A stretch of 64,000 nucleotides of DNA from Pseudomonas fluorescens (GTDB lineage: Bacteria; Pseudomonadota; Gammaproteobacteria; Pseudomonadales; Pseudomonadaceae), in contig NZ_CP038438.1 of assembly GCF_004683905.1 (NCBI RefSeq), positions 2,542,001 to 2,606,000 of the forward strand. The letters are read 5' to 3'. This document shows, in pieces, positions 31,901 to 41,466 of this stretch (position 1 is its first letter; each line of letters opens with the position of its first letter). A model generated the notes under the pieces. It was given only the letters and a program-made list of their open reading frames with translations, had not been told where the DNA came from and ran no database searches. The translations under genes and the position numbers were made by a program.

Positions 31901-34143
31901 ACCCGCAAGACCAAGAAGCCTTTGAAGAACTGCTGGCCAACTGTGCCGACGAACCGATCCGCTTTCCCGGGGCAATCCAGCCCCATGGCCTGTTGCTGAC
32001 CCTGAGCGAGCCGGCGCTGGAGATCATTCAGATCAGCGCCAACGTCGAGACCCTGCTGGCACGCCCGGCGCAGGAACTGATCGGCCAGCCGCTGCACGAA
32101 TTGCTGGGTGAGAAGCACGCGGTGGCCGTGCGCGAGGCGTTGCAACAACCGGTATTTGCCGATGCCGCACCGCTGCACTTTCGCCTCAACGGCACCGCGT
32201 TCGAAGGTCTGCTGCACCGGCATCAAGGCGTGTTGATTCTGGAACTGGAAATCCACGTTGAAAACTTCCAGCCGCGCAACGTCGCCGGCAACCAGACCCA
32301 TCTGGGGCGCATGCTCCAGCGCTTGCAAGCGGCCACTTCGCTGCAGGCCCTGTACGACATTAGCGTCAAGGAAATCCAGGCGATGACCGGTTACGACCGG
32401 GTGCTGATCTACCGCTTCGAGGAGGAGGGCCACGGTCAGGTGATCGCCGAGGCGTCCGATCCGTCGATGGAAGTGTTCAACGGCCTGTTTTTCCCGGCCT
32501 CGGACATCCCCGAGCAGGCGCGCGAGCTGTACCGCACCAACTGGCTGCGGATCATCCCGAATGCCGATTACCAGCCGGTGCCGCTGGTGCCCAAGTTGCG
32601 CCCGGACACCCAGACCCCGCTGGACCTGAGTTTCGCCACCCTGCGCAGCGTCTCGCCGATTCATTGCCAGTACATGAAGAACATGGGCGTGCTGTCGTCG
32701 ATGAGCATCTCGCTGCTCAAGGGCGACAAACTCTGGGGCCTGATCAGTTGCGGCAACCGCCAGCCGTTGCATGTTCCGCACGAACTGCGCAGCGCGTGCC
32801 AGACCATCGGTCAGGTGCTGTCACTGCAGATCAGCGCGATGGAGGCGCTGGAGATCAGCCGCCAACGCGAGGAGAAAGTCGAGGCGTTGGCGCTGCTCAA
32901 TCAAGCGATGATCGACTCGCCGGAAAACGTCTTCGATGGTCTGGCGCAGCAACCGCAAGTGCTGATGGCGCTGGCCGGGGCCGGGGGCATTGCGATCATC
33001 GAAGACAAGCAATTGCACCGTTACGGCAATTGCCCGGAGCCGGAAGACATTCGCGCCCTGCACAAGTGGTTGCAGGACACCGGTGAGCCGGTGTTCGCCA
33101 GCCATCATCTGGCGAGCGTTTACCCGCCAGCCGCGCAGTTTCAGCAAGTGGCCAGCGGCGTGCTTGCCATGAGCCTGCCCAAACCGGTGGACAACGGGGT
33201 GATGTGGTTCCGTCCCGAGGTCAAGGAAAACATCAACTGGAGCGGCGACCCGCGCAAACCGCTGGATCTGGAAAATTCCGACGCCGGCCTGCGTCTGCGT
33301 CCGCGTACTTCGTTCGAAATCTGGAAAGTCGAGATGGCTGGAATCTCCACCAAATGGAGTCACGGTGATCTGTTTGCGGCCAATGACCTGCGCCGTTCGG
33401 CACTGGAAAACGACCTCGCCCGTCAGGTGCGCCGTGAGCAGGAGGCGGTGCGCGCCCGTGATGAACTGGTAGCGGTGGTGTCCCACGACTTGCGCAACCC
33501 GATGACCGTGATTTCCATGCTCTGCGGCATGATGCAGAAGACCTTCAGTTCCGACGGCCCGCACACCTCGCGGCGCATCTCCACGGCTATCGACACCATG
33601 CAGCAGGCAGCTGGGCGGATGAACACGCTACTGGAAGATCTGCTCGACACCTCGAAGATCGACGCCGGGCGCTACACCATCGCCCCGCAGACCCTGGATG
33701 TCGGGCAGATGTTCGAGGAAACCCAGTCGCTGCTCGGGCCACTGGCGATGGACAAGGACATCAATATCTCGTTCGAGGCCGATCCCGACCTGAAAATCCA
33801 CGCCGACCCGGAGCGCCTGTTTCAGGTGCTGTCGAACCTGATCGGCAACGCGATCAAGTTCACCCCGCGCAAAGGTTCGGTGGGCGTGTTGGCCAAGTCT
33901 GACGGCAAAGAGATCGTGTTTACCGTGCGCGATACCGGCGAAGGCATTCCCAAGGAAAACCTGGCGCGGGTGTTTGATCGCTACTGGACGGTGAAGGAGG
34001 GCAACCCGACCGGAACCGGACTGGGCTTGTACATCACGCAGGGGATTGTTGAAGCCCATGGCGGGCGGATCGAGGCCAGCAGTGAGCCGGGTGAGGGCAC
34101 TGAGTTTCGGTTTACCGTGCCGGCGATGCTCTCCGGGGAATGA
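31897..34143 (+). CDS. bphP: Bacteriophytochrome sensor histidine kinase
   Basis: The 748-residue red/far-red photoreceptor kinase has PAS (about 15-120), GAF (about 135-305), PHY (about 315-500), HisKA and HATPase domains. Biliverdin should attach to Cys16 (LANCADEPIRFPGAIQPHG). The GAF domain has FPASDIPEQARELYR, and the PHY tongue contains RPRTSFEIWKVEMAG (PRxSF motif). The kinase H-box is VVSHDLRNPMTVISML and the ATP lid GNPTGTGLGLYITQG. The ATG at 31897 overlaps the bphO stop. No response-regulator gene follows, so its partner lies elsewhere. Confidence 0.96.
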   Translation: MNPQDQEAFEELLANCADEPIRFPGAIQPHGLLLTLSEPALEIIQISANVETLLARPAQELIGQPLHELLGEKHAVAVREALQQPVFADAAPLHFRLNGTAFEGLLHRHQGVLILELEIHVENFQPRNVAGNQTHLGRMLQRLQAATSLQALYDISVKEIQAMTGYDRVLIYRFEEEGHGQVIAEASDPSMEVFNGLFFPASDIPEQARELYRTNWLRIIPNADYQPVPLVPKLRPDTQTPLDLSFATLRSVSPIHCQYMKNMGVLSSMSISLLKGDKLWGLISCGNRQPLHVPHELRSACQTIGQVLSLQISAMEALEISRQREEKVEALALLNQAMIDSPENVFDGLAQQPQVLMALAGAGGIAIIEDKQLHRYGNCPEPEDIRALHKWLQDTGEPVFASHHLASVYPPAAQFQQVASGVLAMSLPKPVDNGVMWFRPEVKENINWSGDPRKPLDLENSDAGLRLRPRTSFEIWKVEMAGISTKWSHGDLFAANDLRRSALENDLARQVRREQEAVRARDELVAVVSHDLRNPMTVISMLCGMMQKTFSSDGPHTSRRISTAIDTMQQAAGRMNTLLEDLLDTSKIDAGRYTIAPQTLDVGQMFEETQSLLGPLAMDKDINISFEADPDLKIHADPERLFQVLSNLIGNAIKFTPRKGSVGVLAKSDGKEIVFTVRDTGEGIPKENLARVFDRYWTVKEGNPTGTGLGLYITQGIVEAHGGRIEASSEPGEGTEFRFTVPAMLSGE

Positions 34144-34145
34144 AG

Positions 34146-34179
34146 AAATCCGTGCCACGTTAAACGGGGCACGGATTTT
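34146..34179. terminator. Bidirectional terminator between bphP and the large toxin-like gene
   Basis: AAATCCGTGCC (34146-34156) and GGCACGGATTT (34168-34178) form perfect 11-base arms, with T-rich ends on either strand, exactly between two convergent stop codons. Confidence 0.85.
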
Positions 34180-34185
34180 GAGTGG

Positions 34186-37100
34186 TTAGCCCAGATCGCT
34201 CAACGACATGAACACGTGTTTCGGCATCGGTACAAATCGATTGTTGCGCAGTTGGCTGATCGCATACACCGCGCTGGCGGTACGACCATTGCCGTCGCCG
34301 AAGCCTTGAAAACCGGCGATGGCCGCCAGCAAGTGTTTGTCGACATGCTCATGGGCGGCATCGAGCGTCTTCAGATGTTGTTCCAGCGAAGCATAACCGC
34401 TGATGCTGCCACCATATTTTGTTGGCTGTCCTACCTCGCGCACAGACTCCGCCAGTTGAGGCACCAGTCGAGCGTGGATCTCTTTGACCACGTTCGCATC
34501 GGTGAGCGATTTATTGTTGCTCGTATACTCGCGCAGGATCGCGACAATGTGCTCCAGTTCGTTGTCGGAGGACGAACCCTTGACCATCCAGGCTCCGGCT
34601 CTCTGCGCATTGTCGGTGAAACCCTGCGGGTTGAACGCCGTTTCGGGCATCACGTCGCTGTAGGGTGGCTTGCCCAGATCCGTCTTCAAGACGCTTTGCT
34701 GATGATTCTTCAGATAGATGACTTTCCTGGATTCAAGCTCGGCCATTGATCCAAGTATTTCCGAATAGTCACCAGCTTTTGTAGTGAACTTTGTGCCGTT
34801 GAACCGGGGGCCTCTGCTTTTGGTGAAGCTGATCAGTACGTCGTTCGCCGCGGCATGACCTATTAACGATTCCAGTTGCTGGAATCCCTTTGAGGACTGA
34901 GTCGCTTCCCTCGTTGCAGCGTTGAACAGATGCTGCAGTTCTGTCGCATTGCCGCCCTTGGGTATGGAAACAACGTCCTGGCTCAGGCGTGTGACGAGCT
35001 GTTCGACTGTTTCGAGTGCATCATCCTTGAACAATGCCCGTGCATGCGCCAGCGTCGGCAACGTCATGCGAATCTCCGCTGCAACTCCGGTCTTGCTCAG
35101 GGCCTTGACCAGGTCGTACGAGCCGCTGCTGGTACTGCTCAGCGCTCGGAGTTGTCCGGCTCCGGCCCGGATGACGGTATGGCCGAAATGGCTGAGTTTC
35201 ATCACGCCTTTGCCGACCAGTCTGGCGCCACCGTAAACCAGCTTCGGAACGCCATCGAGCGGATTGAACACCGACAGCGCTACGCTTGCGCCGACCTTGC
35301 TCAGGCTTAACAGTCTTGTACTGCTGCCCAGCGCCTTGCTGAACGGCCCCAGCGCTCCGGCAAAGACGAAAAGGATCGCGGTCAGGTCCATCACGCAACT
35401 GAATATGGCGCCGCTGCGAAGATCCGGGTCACTGGAGGACAGGCCCCTGATGCATTGGCGGAACGGGATGACGACGTCGAGAATGGTTTCGGTGATGTTG
35501 TCCCAGTCATCAAGATTCTTCTCCAGGGCGGTTTTGTCGTAACTGATTGCATAAAACTGATCGTAATGGGTCGGCGGATTATGTTCGGCAATGATTTCGC
35601 CGATCTTGTTGAAACGTTCCGAGTTGAAACTGTGCATAGGGCTACGCGTAAAGGGTAGCGCGTCGTCAGGCTCATCGAATTCGGCAAAGCGTTCGAGAAT
35701 GATGCCCGGCCTGTCTCGCAGCTCCTCGCCCAAGGGGGCCTGGCCTTCGAAGTAGGCGGTTTTTTCGATTCGCGTATGAAGATACGTCAGCGACTTGAAG
35801 TCGTTGTCGCCGTTCGGCCCTTCGGTAAACCATCCGATCTCATCGAGTGTCTGGCCGCGGACGTAGGCCTCAGCAAGAGCCGGATTATTGCGGCAAATGC
35901 CTTGCAGGGGGAATATTTCAAAACAGTAAAACTGCAATCCATACTTGCAAAACAGCAGGGTGCCGAAGCGCGCTGTTTTACGTGGATCAAAAGGCACAAA
36001 GCTGCTGTTTATCGGGGTTTGTATGGAGAATTCGCGAACGATGAATATGGCTGCCTTGCCAAATTCAAGTGCCATCCGTTCTTCCCGTGGCAGTCGTGAA
36101 AGTGTCAGGCGCATAGTGGTGTTGATGGCCGCTTTGTATTGCTTGAAGTATTCTTTTACTTTTGCCTTGTAAAGGTCATTGATTGGTTCGAGTCTCAGCA
36201 GATCCGGATGTGCCTTGTAGATACTTGTGCCGGATTGCCTGTCATAGTCCTTTTTGAACAACAGGTTGCGCGTCATATAAACATCAAGTACGGAATGATA
36301 GTTGCGTTTGAATCCGTATTCGACCGGCAACGATATTTCTGTCGTCGGATCGCAATCAATGTCGTACAGCTCGGCTTTCGCCAGCTTGCGCCGACTGACC
36401 GGTGGGGTGGCGAGCGTTGTCAGTGCGGCGCTGATCGCGTCGAGGTGGGCGTTGTATTGGCTGGCTGCCTGCTTGAACAGTTCCTGGGTTGGCAGTTCAT
36501 TGGCATTTTCCGGTTCCAGGCCATTCAGCATCGACCAGTCCATGATGCCTTGCAGGTTCGCCCAGTCATGCAGGGTCTGCTGTTGCGCACTGGTGGGCAA
36601 AATCGCGCCCAATTCAAGCAACTTGTCATAGGACATCTGACTGGACAGGCCCGGCGCGACGCTCTCGGCCAGACTTACCGATTTGCGCAGAATTACCCAA
36701 CCAGGCGTGCCGATCTGCAGAGTTGCGGGTGTCCTGACCAGGAACTCAGGTGCAAGTCCGGCGAGGATCAGTTCCAGCGTCATGGGAACTGCATATTCCT
36801 TGATACGTCGGCGTCCGAGTGCCTGTTCCAGTGCCAGGTTGACCTCATGGGAGGTAGCCTGCACGTAACCTGGGTTATAGATATTCTGCTCGATGAAGTT
36901 CTGGTTCTTGTCTTCGCGACCCAACGACAAATCCAGCATGACCGCTGCGACCAGCAGGCGACTGCGCTGCGCTGTGCTCAGCACAGTCGCATTGGCCATG
37001 GACGGTCCATTCAACGCTTCAAGGCAGGACTGGACGAAAGCTTTGGCTTCTTCGGTCTCGATCAGCAGTGCCCAGGCGCGACGCGGGTATTCACGCAGGG

Positions 37101-37869
37101 CTGTCGGCGTCTCTTTCTTGAGCAGTGCGCCCGCCAGATAATTGATCAGCGGTTCCGCGCGCGGCTCGCCCTTGTCCATCAGCTTATGGATGACCTGGTA
37201 GATAGCCGATTGCTGATCTTCGTCGATGCACAGCTCTGTTGCGCCGGTTTCGTTCGATATCCCCCAGTAGTTGCCATGCGTGGGCGGCAGCGGCAACGTC
37301 AGTTCGAGCCAGGCAATCAGGTTTTGCAACTGGTCTGCGGTCTCGGGCAGGTTCAGTTGCTGGAACTGCAGCCAGTTGAGCAAGGGCAGACGGTCGCTTG
37401 AAGACACGATGCCGCCTGTCATGACTGCACTGCTGGCCAGCAGTTGCAGGTCGGCTTTCAACGAATCAATCTCGTTGATCTGCTGGGTGATATCAATGCG
37501 CTCGATAAACGTCCCGACAGTTGTTTCGATTTCATGGACTTGAAAGATTTCGCCCTTTTTATTGACCAGTGTCCAGTTGTCATCATTGATTTCTAACGTA
37601 TCGACGATTGCAACGAATTGTGGCTGACGTACCAGTTGGCGCAGGACGATGTGTGCCGAAAAATGCGCTTGATTGAATAGACTTCCCTCAAGAGTCGATA
37701 TGCACAGTTGTTTGTTATTAACACGGTTGGTGGGGTAGGCATAGTTGTCGCTGGCCTTGGCCTTTTCCCACTTTTCGAGCATGGCTCTCATTGTCTGCGC
37801 AATATCACGTCGCTCAAGTTGCTCACTTGATAGAGGTGCTGGGGTAAAAAGATTGGTTGAAGTCGTCAT
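34186..37869 (-). CDS. Large putative toxin/effector with C-terminal Fic-like domain
   Basis: I do not recognise this 1227-residue protein with certainty. Base composition is visibly less GC-rich than its neighbours. The N-terminal 500 residues are mainly helical with no known motif. Residues about 590-700 (TMRLTLSRLPREERMALEFGKA, then ARFGTLLFCKYGLQFYCFEIFP) resemble large Pseudomonas proteins called dermonecrotic-toxin-like. A hydrophobic, glycine-rich stretch at about 815-915 may insert in membranes. The end (about 1115-1205) looks like a Fic domain: VVKEIHARLVPQLAESV, then GFQGFGDGNGRTASAVYAI. The Fic consensus is HPFX(D/E)GNGRXXR; here His is Gln1188 and the last Arg is Ser1199. No signal peptide is seen. 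It stands alone, with no immunity or secretion gene adjacent. Confidence 0.7.
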   Translation of the reverse strand: MTTSTNLFTPAPLSSEQLERRDIAQTMRAMLEKWEKAKASDNYAYPTNRVNNKQLCISTLEGSLFNQAHFSAHIVLRQLVRQPQFVAIVDTLEINDDNWTLVNKKGEIFQVHEIETTVGTFIERIDITQQINEIDSLKADLQLLASSAVMTGGIVSSSDRLPLLNWLQFQQLNLPETADQLQNLIAWLELTLPLPPTHGNYWGISNETGATELCIDEDQQSAIYQVIHKLMDKGEPRAEPLINYLAGALLKKETPTALREYPRRAWALLIETEEAKAFVQSCLEALNGPSMANATVLSTAQRSRLLVAAVMLDLSLGREDKNQNFIEQNIYNPGYVQATSHEVNLALEQALGRRRIKEYAVPMTLELILAGLAPEFLVRTPATLQIGTPGWVILRKSVSLAESVAPGLSSQMSYDKLLELGAILPTSAQQQTLHDWANLQGIMDWSMLNGLEPENANELPTQELFKQAASQYNAHLDAISAALTTLATPPVSRRKLAKAELYDIDCDPTTEISLPVEYGFKRNYHSVLDVYMTRNLLFKKDYDRQSGTSIYKAHPDLLRLEPINDLYKAKVKEYFKQYKAAINTTMRLTLSRLPREERMALEFGKAAIFIVREFSIQTPINSSFVPFDPRKTARFGTLLFCKYGLQFYCFEIFPLQGICRNNPALAEAYVRGQTLDEIGWFTEGPNGDNDFKSLTYLHTRIEKTAYFEGQAPLGEELRDRPGIILERFAEFDEPDDALPFTRSPMHSFNSERFNKIGEIIAEHNPPTHYDQFYAISYDKTALEKNLDDWDNITETILDVVIPFRQCIRGLSSSDPDLRSGAIFSCVMDLTAILFVFAGALGPFSKALGSSTRLLSLSKVGASVALSVFNPLDGVPKLVYGGARLVGKGVMKLSHFGHTVIRAGAGQLRALSSTSSGSYDLVKALSKTGVAAEIRMTLPTLAHARALFKDDALETVEQLVTRLSQDVVSIPKGGNATELQHLFNAATREATQSSKGFQQLESLIGHAAANDVLISFTKSRGPRFNGTKFTTKAGDYSEILGSMAELESRKVIYLKNHQQSVLKTDLGKPPYSDVMPETAFNPQGFTDNAQRAGAWMVKGSSSDNELEHIVAILREYTSNNKSLTDANVVKEIHARLVPQLAESVREVGQPTKYGGSISGYASLEQHLKTLDAAHEHVDKHLLAAIAGFQGFGDGNGRTASAVYAISQLRNNRFVPMPKHVFMSLSDLG

Positions 37870-38092
37870 TGGGTGTCAGTCCATCCATGGCTATATAGGT
37901 GGGTCAATAAACGGGTACCGCGAAGATTTGTTTTCGCGTGGCGACTATATCGGCGCAACCAGGGTTTGTTTTGCAGTATTGGTTTCAACGTATGTTTCGT
38001 GTCGGTCGATACGAGGGCAATTTTGTTCAATACAGCAGGCCGTGCCTTAGTTAGCCTGAGTCTCTTTCTCCCCACTCTGCAGCAGGTGCGTA

Positions 38093-38680
38093 ATGAGTCT
38101 GATTGTGTCGATGGCGGCGTTTGCGCTGGTGGCGTCCATAACCCCGGGGCCGGTGAATATAGTGGCGCTGAGTTCCGGTGCGCAGTTCGGCTTTCGGGCC
38201 AGTCAGCGGCACGTGGCAGGAGCGACGCTGGGTTTTGTGCTGTTGCTGGTGCTGATGGGCCTGGGGCTGCATGAGGTCCTGAAACTGTGGCCATTTCTGA
38301 CCCGGGTGGTGCAATTGGCCGGGGTGGCGTTTCTGTTGTTCATGGCCTGGAAACTGGCTGCCGATGACGGCCAGTTGCATGCCGGCGAGGCGGGTCGGGC
38401 GCCGTCGATGTTGTACGGCGCGGTGATGCAATGGCTCAACCCGAAAGCCTGGCTGGCGTGTGTGGCAGGGATGGGCGCGTTTGTCGCCGATGGCGAGGCA
38501 CGGCTGGTCTGGCAGTTCGCCGCGGTGTATCTGGTGATCTGTTATCTGTCGGTCGGTTGCTGGGTCTATGCCGGGACGTTTCTGCGTGGGTATCTGGGCA
38601 ATCCGAAGGGGATGCGCCTGTTCAATCGGTTGATGGCCTTGTTGCTGGCGGCGAGCGCGGGTTATCTGCTGTTGCCGTGA
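38093..38680 (+). CDS. LysE-family amino-acid exporter
   Basis: The 195-residue membrane protein has six hydrophobic segments. Its N-terminus FALVASITPGPVNIVALSSGAQFG is the LysE/RhtB signature, and MQWLNPKAWLACVAGMGAFV follows in the middle. It probably exports an amino acid or related small molecule. The convergent AraC-family gene ends 14 bases away; such pairs often function together. The upstream gap shared with the toxin-like gene contains a hairpin CGCGAA...TTCGCG near 37919-37938. Confidence 0.9.
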   Translation: MSLIVSMAAFALVASITPGPVNIVALSSGAQFGFRASQRHVAGATLGFVLLLVLMGLGLHEVLKLWPFLTRVVQLAGVAFLLFMAWKLAADDGQLHAGEAGRAPSMLYGAVMQWLNPKAWLACVAGMGAFVADGEARLVWQFAAVYLVICYLSVGCWVYAGTFLRGYLGNPKGMRLFNRLMALLLAASAGYLLLP

Positions 38681-38694
38681 GCCCGGCGCCAGGA

Positions 38695-39528
38695 TCAGCC
38701 GCGATATTGGCCGGGAGTCGCCGCCAGATGCTGTTTGAATGCGCGCTGAAAATGCGCCTGATCGGCAAACCCTGCCTCCAGTGCGACATCAGCAATCAAC
38801 TGGCCGCTGCGCAGACGTTCGCGGGCGAACTGGATGCGCTGGTTGACCACAAACGCGTGCGGAGTCATGCCGTAATGCTGCTTGAACGTACGGATCAGAT
38901 ACGACGGTGACAACTGCGCCGCCGTGCAGATGTCCTCCAGGCTGAGCAGGTCAGTGCAGTGTTCGCGAATGAAGTCGGCGGCGCGTTCGAGCTTGAAATT
39001 CGGTTCGCGCAACGGTGGTTCAGCCGGGTTCAGGCGAAGTTGCAGATCGCTGAAAAACTCCACCGCTGCGCTGTGTTTGCGCAGTACGTCCTGCTGCTCG
39101 TCGACAAGGGTGGCGTAAAGCCCTTGCAGGTCACGAAACAGTCGCGGGTCATCCAGATGAGTAGTGGAGAACCGCCGAAACTCCAGCTCGGCACTGAACC
39201 CCAGTTGATGCTGCAGATCCGTCAGCCACGGCGTCTCGACATACAACATCAAGTACGACCACGGCTGATCATCGAGTGGGTTGCAGGCATGCACGTCGCC
39301 CGGATTCATCAGCACCACGGTGCCGGCGGCGACTTCAAACGTCGATTGCTCATGCACATAAATGCTCCGTCCGGCGGTGATCGCGCCAATCGAAAAATGC
39401 GCATGGGAATGGCGCGAGTAGCAGACCTCACGGCCATCGGCGATGGCCCGTGCCTCGATGAAGGGCAGAGCATCGTCGCGCCAGAAGCGAGGGGCTTTTT
39501 CAGGTTTTTTGGCGGCAGCGTGTTTCAT
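38695..39528 (-). CDS. AraC-family transcriptional regulator
   Basis: The 277-residue protein has an N-terminal cupin-like sensing domain (SRHSHAHFSIGAITAGRSIYVHEQ, then VVLMNPGDVHACNP). A C-terminal double helix-turn-helix occupies about 180-277 (LLSLEDICTAAQLSPSYLIRTFKQHYGMTPHAF and ALEAGFADQAHFQRAFKQHL). The ATG at 39528 (MKHAAAKK) was chosen; the open frame continues upstream to 39810 over the next gene without conserved content. It likely controls the convergent LysE exporter (inference from adjacency). Confidence 0.9.
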   Translation of the reverse strand: MKHAAAKKPEKAPRFWRDDALPFIEARAIADGREVCYSRHSHAHFSIGAITAGRSIYVHEQSTFEVAAGTVVLMNPGDVHACNPLDDQPWSYLMLYVETPWLTDLQHQLGFSAELEFRRFSTTHLDDPRLFRDLQGLYATLVDEQQDVLRKHSAAVEFFSDLQLRLNPAEPPLREPNFKLERAADFIREHCTDLLSLEDICTAAQLSPSYLIRTFKQHYGMTPHAFVVNQRIQFARERLRSGQLIADVALEAGFADQAHFQRAFKQHLAATPGQYRG

Positions 39529-39563
39529 CGTTATGGTTCCCGGCAGGCCAGAACCGGAGTGTA

Positions 39564-40067
39564 TTAGCTCTGGCCGGCAAAGGCCCGCTCCAGTTCGGCG
39601 ATGTCGAGTTTTTTCATCTTGAACATGGCCTGCATCGCCCGTTGCGACTTGCTGGTGTCGGGGTCCAGCATCATGTGCATGAACGCCACCGGCACGATCT
39701 GCCACGACACCCCGAACTTGTCCTTGAGCCAGCCGCATTGCTGGGCCTCGACCGGGCCGCCTGCCGACAGATTGCCCCAGAAGTGGTCGACTTCTTCCTG
39801 ATTCTGGCAATTGACCTGAAACGAAATGGCCTCACTGAACTTGAACATCGGCCCGCCGTTGAGGCCGGTGAAGGTCTGGCCGTCGAGTTCGAAACTGACG
39901 GTCATCACCGCGCCTTCCGGCTTGCCGTGAAATTCCTGGCCGACCTTGCTGTAGTGGGTCAGGCCGGTGATTTTCGAATGATCGAAGATCGAGCAATAGA
40001 ACTTCGCGGCGGCTTCGGCCTGATCATCGAACCACAGGCACGGTGTGAGTTTTTGAAAGCGTTGCAT
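39564..40067 (-). CDS. PhnB-like VOC-superfamily protein
   Basis: The 167-residue protein starts MQRFQKLTPCLWFDDQAEAAAKFYCSIFDHSKITG, the pattern of proteins once annotated as 3-demethylubiquinone methyltransferase but belonging to the PhnB/glyoxalase superfamily. FKFSEAISFQVNCQNQEEVDHFWGNLSAGG and CGWLKDKFGVSWQIVP complete it. Metal ligands are not obvious, and function is unknown. The start at 40067 has GAGGA about 9 bases upstream; ATG 40076 would have no spacing to it. Confidence 0.85.
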   Translation of the reverse strand: MQRFQKLTPCLWFDDQAEAAAKFYCSIFDHSKITGLTHYSKVGQEFHGKPEGAVMTVSFELDGQTFTGLNGGPMFKFSEAISFQVNCQNQEEVDHFWGNLSAGGPVEAQQCGWLKDKFGVSWQIVPVAFMHMMLDPDTSKSQRAMQAMFKMKKLDIAELERAFAGQS

Positions 40068-40170
40068 GGCAGTCATCCTCGGCAGGTTAGACACGCAGGA
40101 TTTACAGCGTAGTCAGTCCTTGGTCGAATGGCGGTGCCGTAGATCGACAAGTGCGGCGCTTGCTGACAAA

Positions 40171-40267
40171 CCCTGTAGGAGTGAGCCTGCTCGCGAAAGC
40201 GTCGGCACATGCGGCAACGAGCCTGTCAGACACTCCGCATTCGCGAGCAAGCTCGCTCCCACAAGGG
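40171..40267. repeat. Mixed REP inverted pair
   Basis: The left arm is of the GTAGGAGTGAGCCTGCTCGC type. The right arm is a GAGCAAGCTCGCTCCCAC type, so the arms are imperfect complements. It lies between the PhnB-like and methyltransferase genes. Confidence 0.8.
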
Positions 40268-40283
40268 GTTCGAGTCGCCCCGG

Positions 40284-40952
40284 TCAGCGCCGTTCGGCGA
40301 TCAGCAACAGCGACTGCGGCACCGGGCTTTGCGGATGCTGCGGCTCTTGCAGGCTGACCAGGTGAAACCCGGCCATGTCCAGCGCGTTGCACCAGCTCGA
40401 CAGCGTGCGGAAATACCATGGCATCGGCTGCCACTGGCCCTTGAACCCGGCGAAGGACTCTTCACGCCAGCCATCCTGATAATCGCCGGCCGCCACGGCC
40501 CACGGATGCAGGGTCTGAATGATCATGGCGCCGCCCGGAACCAGCAACGCATGCATTGCGGCGAGCAATGGAATGATGTCCTGATGCAGCAGCGAGAAGT
40601 TGGCGCAGATCAAATCGTAGTCACGGCCAATATCAATTTCGGTGTCGACCAATGCCGCATAACTGGCCACATGTACCTTGGCCGAACCGGCCTCGCGTGC
40701 AGCTTCTATCAAGGTCGCATCGCCATCGACGCCCGCCGCATCGATACCGCGATCCGCCATCGCCCGCAACATCCAGCCTTCGCCGCAACCCAGATCCAGC
40801 ACGTGTTCCGGTTGGCGGCCCATGATCGCCAGCAGGATCGCCTGATCGGTGACCTGCTGACGGCTTTCGATGGCACCGCTGCGGATCGCGTCGATCCAGG
40901 CATCAGCGTTGGCGTGCCAGCTTTGCAACAAGATGGATTCGTGGGAGGGCAT
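40284..40952 (-). CDS. Class I SAM-dependent methyltransferase
   Basis: The 222-residue protein has SAM motif I VLDLGCGEGWML, acidic motif II in AAGVDGDATLIEAAREAG, and the post-motif strand YDLICANFSLLHQDIIPLL. LLVPGGAMIIQTLHPWA follows. This order is that of methyltransferase-11/23-type enzymes. The substrate cannot be predicted. It begins 92 bases from the divergent GFA gene. Confidence 0.87.
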   Translation of the reverse strand: MPSHESILLQSWHANADAWIDAIRSGAIESRQQVTDQAILLAIMGRQPEHVLDLGCGEGWMLRAMADRGIDAAGVDGDATLIEAAREAGSAKVHVASYAALVDTEIDIGRDYDLICANFSLLHQDIIPLLAAMHALLVPGGAMIIQTLHPWAVAAGDYQDGWREESFAGFKGQWQPMPWYFRTLSSWCNALDMAGFHLVSLQEPQHPQSPVPQSLLLIAERR

Positions 40953-41044
40953 GGAGCGGTCTCCGGTAAAGGCCGATAGTGGGCGTTCACTTGTACGGCT
41001 GCTATGTTCAAAGGCTTAACAGAGTCTGGCAGAGGATGGACACC

Positions 41045-41437
41045 ATGAACTCATTAACTGGCGGCTGCCTGTGCGGCGATTTGCGTTTCGAAGCATCAGG
41101 CCAACCTTACCGCGTCGGCATCTGCCACTGCCTCGACTGCCGCAAACACCACGGCGCGTTGTTTCATGCCTCGGCGATATTTCCCGAGAATGCGGTGACC
41201 GTCAGCGGCAAGACCGGCGAGTATCAAGGGCGAGTGTTCTGTCCGCGCTGTGGTTCGCCGGTACTGGCGCGTTCGGGGGATGAAATTGAAGTGAATGTCG
41301 GCTCGCTGGACGCGCCGAACCAGCTCAAGCCGACTTATGAACTGTGGACTGTACGGCGCGAGTCATGGTTGCCGGCGCTGCCACTGGCGCACCACTACGA
41401 ACGTGATCGCGAACGCACGGGGCGCACCGAGGAATAG
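41045..41437 (+). CDS. GFA/CENP-V family zinc protein (short)
   Basis: The 130-residue protein has GGCLCGDLRFEA, GICHCLDCRKHHGALFHASA and VFCPRCGSPVLA, providing the zinc-binding cysteines of the GFA fold. It is shorter than and clearly diverged from the copy at 23154-23642. The second ATG (41045) was chosen since AGAGG lies about 9 bases upstream; the ATG at 41036 abuts that sequence. Substrate unknown. Confidence 0.87.
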   Translation: MNSLTGGCLCGDLRFEASGQPYRVGICHCLDCRKHHGALFHASAIFPENAVTVSGKTGEYQGRVFCPRCGSPVLARSGDEIEVNVGSLDAPNQLKPTYELWTVRRESWLPALPLAHHYERDRERTGRTEE

Positions 41438-41466
41438 CAAAAAGTCCGGGCAATACCGAGTCCCCC

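Noticed and set aside
36139..37401. A 420-codon plus-strand frame opposite the toxin-like gene
   Set aside because: Shadow of the 1227-residue frame; lacks coherent sequence and start signals.
41036..41437. Alternative longer start for the short GFA protein
   Set aside because: The AGAGG sequence abuts ATG 41036 but is well spaced from ATG 41045, which also gives the usual N-terminus.
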